DNA from: Lamprobacter sp964516305
GTDB taxonomy: Bacteria > Pseudomonadota > Gammaproteobacteria > Chromatiales > Chromatiaceae
NCBI GenBank assembly: GCA_964516305.1
Contig: CAZEZH010000004.1
Location: 1 to 61,568, forward strand
Direction: 5' to 3'
DNA: 61,568 nucleotides
Made by a program: the position numbers and the translations under genes. This document shows, one piece after another, positions 61,430 to 61,568 of this stretch (positions are counted from its first letter, which is position 1; each line of letters opens with the position of its first letter). The notes below the pieces were generated by a model. It did not search any database and was not told the origin of the DNA. It worked only from the letters and a program-made list of their open reading frames with translations.

Positions 61430-61568
61430 ATGAATCGGGTGCGGGCGCTATCGCCGCTCTCGTCGACGAGGTTCGCAGCAAGCCCGCGCATCATCGTTGA
61501 TGCCAACGCCTTCGTCTCGGGGCTGATCCGCGATGGCCTCCTGGGGCTATCGCGCCCTCATGGCGATT
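61430..61568 (+). CDS. PIN-domain protein, start only (cut by window end)
   Basis: ATG 61430 opens a frame to the window edge, 1 bp after the methyltransferase stop. After about 18 residues comes RIIVDANAFVSGLI, the first strand and catalytic Asp of PIN-domain ribonucleases (the VDxNxxVSGL pattern common in VapC-like or COG1569-type putative toxins). Only 46 residues are visible, so length and the remaining acidic residues cannot be checked. If it is a toxin, its antitoxin would lie outside the window. Confidence 0.55.
   Translation, partial: MNRVRALSPLSSTRFAASPRIIVDANAFVSGLIRDGLLGLSRPHGD

Overview
The window is about 61.6 kb of high-GC, gene-dense bacterial chromosome from a gammaproteobacterium. 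It is most likely a member of the Chromatiales (purple sulfur bacteria and relatives). Evidence is the classical gammaproteobacterial division and cell-wall (dcw) cluster, the conserved lpxC-dciA-M23-secA-argJ-Nudix/ThiE tail, and the accompanying families (AAA-ATPase-like/PD-(D/E)XK proteins, Uma2, Mla-type transport, CIA30). No photosynthesis gene is present, so the lineage is inferred from gene order and protein character only.

Layout. (1) 1-4.4 kb is an accessory patch: a complete AAA-ATPase-like/PD-(D/E)XK protein, a DUF1778-GNAT toxin-antitoxin cassette with a clear palindromic operator, a 5'-truncated second copy of the AAA protein sharing a 340-bp perfect repeat with the first, and a Uma2-type nuclease gene. 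(2) 4.66-12.24 kb is a seven-gene co-directional run: a GNAT/nitrilase fusion, a divergent Mla/Mce-type lipid transporter (permease, ATPase with missing catalytic residues, MCE protein, lipoprotein), an unrecognised 538-aa protein and an EamA permease. (3) 12.3-17.2 kb holds a transglutaminase plus ATP-grasp/alpha-E amidoligase-type pair on the minus strand, an ICMT-like membrane methyltransferase and a CIA30 protein.

(4) 17.6-34.0 kb is the dcw cluster: mraZ-rsmH-ftsL-ftsI-[no murE]-murF-mraY-murD-ftsW-murG-murC-murB-ddl-ftsQ-ftsA-ftsZ. It is driven by a recognisable sigma70-type promoter carrying four MraZ boxes at exact 10-bp spacing. Most junctions overlap by 4 bp. Where murE should stand there is only a 17-codon ORF that overlaps both neighbours by ATGA. 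(5) 34.2-42.1 kb holds lpxC, dciA (minus strand), an M23 peptidase, secA, argJ and a Nudix-ThiE fusion. (6) 42.2-46.5 kb has two small unknown minus-strand genes and the feoABC ferrous-iron operon, whose 3' end runs into a MITE-like dispersed repeat.

(7) 46.5-53.7 kb is a minus-strand run: a penicillin-acylase-family hydrolase, a tri-haem cytochrome c, a BPSS1780-type membrane protein and a SEC-C/helical-repeat protein. (8) 53.9-59.0 kb is one giant gene, a 1712-aa DUF4062-STAND NTPase-transmembrane-WD40 protein with NLR-like architecture. (9) 59.0-61.6 kb holds a GT87/DUF2029 membrane protein split by an artefactual 100-N gap, a decayed BrnT-like toxin remnant, a class I methyltransferase and the start of a PIN-domain gene.

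The points most worth following are the murE-less dcw cluster with its coupling mini-ORF, the DUF4062-STAND-WD40 protein, the catalytically odd Mla ATPase with an unknown operon partner, and the 340-bp perfect repeat in the nuclease domain of two otherwise diverged paralogues. No tRNA, rRNA, CRISPR array or intact insertion sequence was seen.
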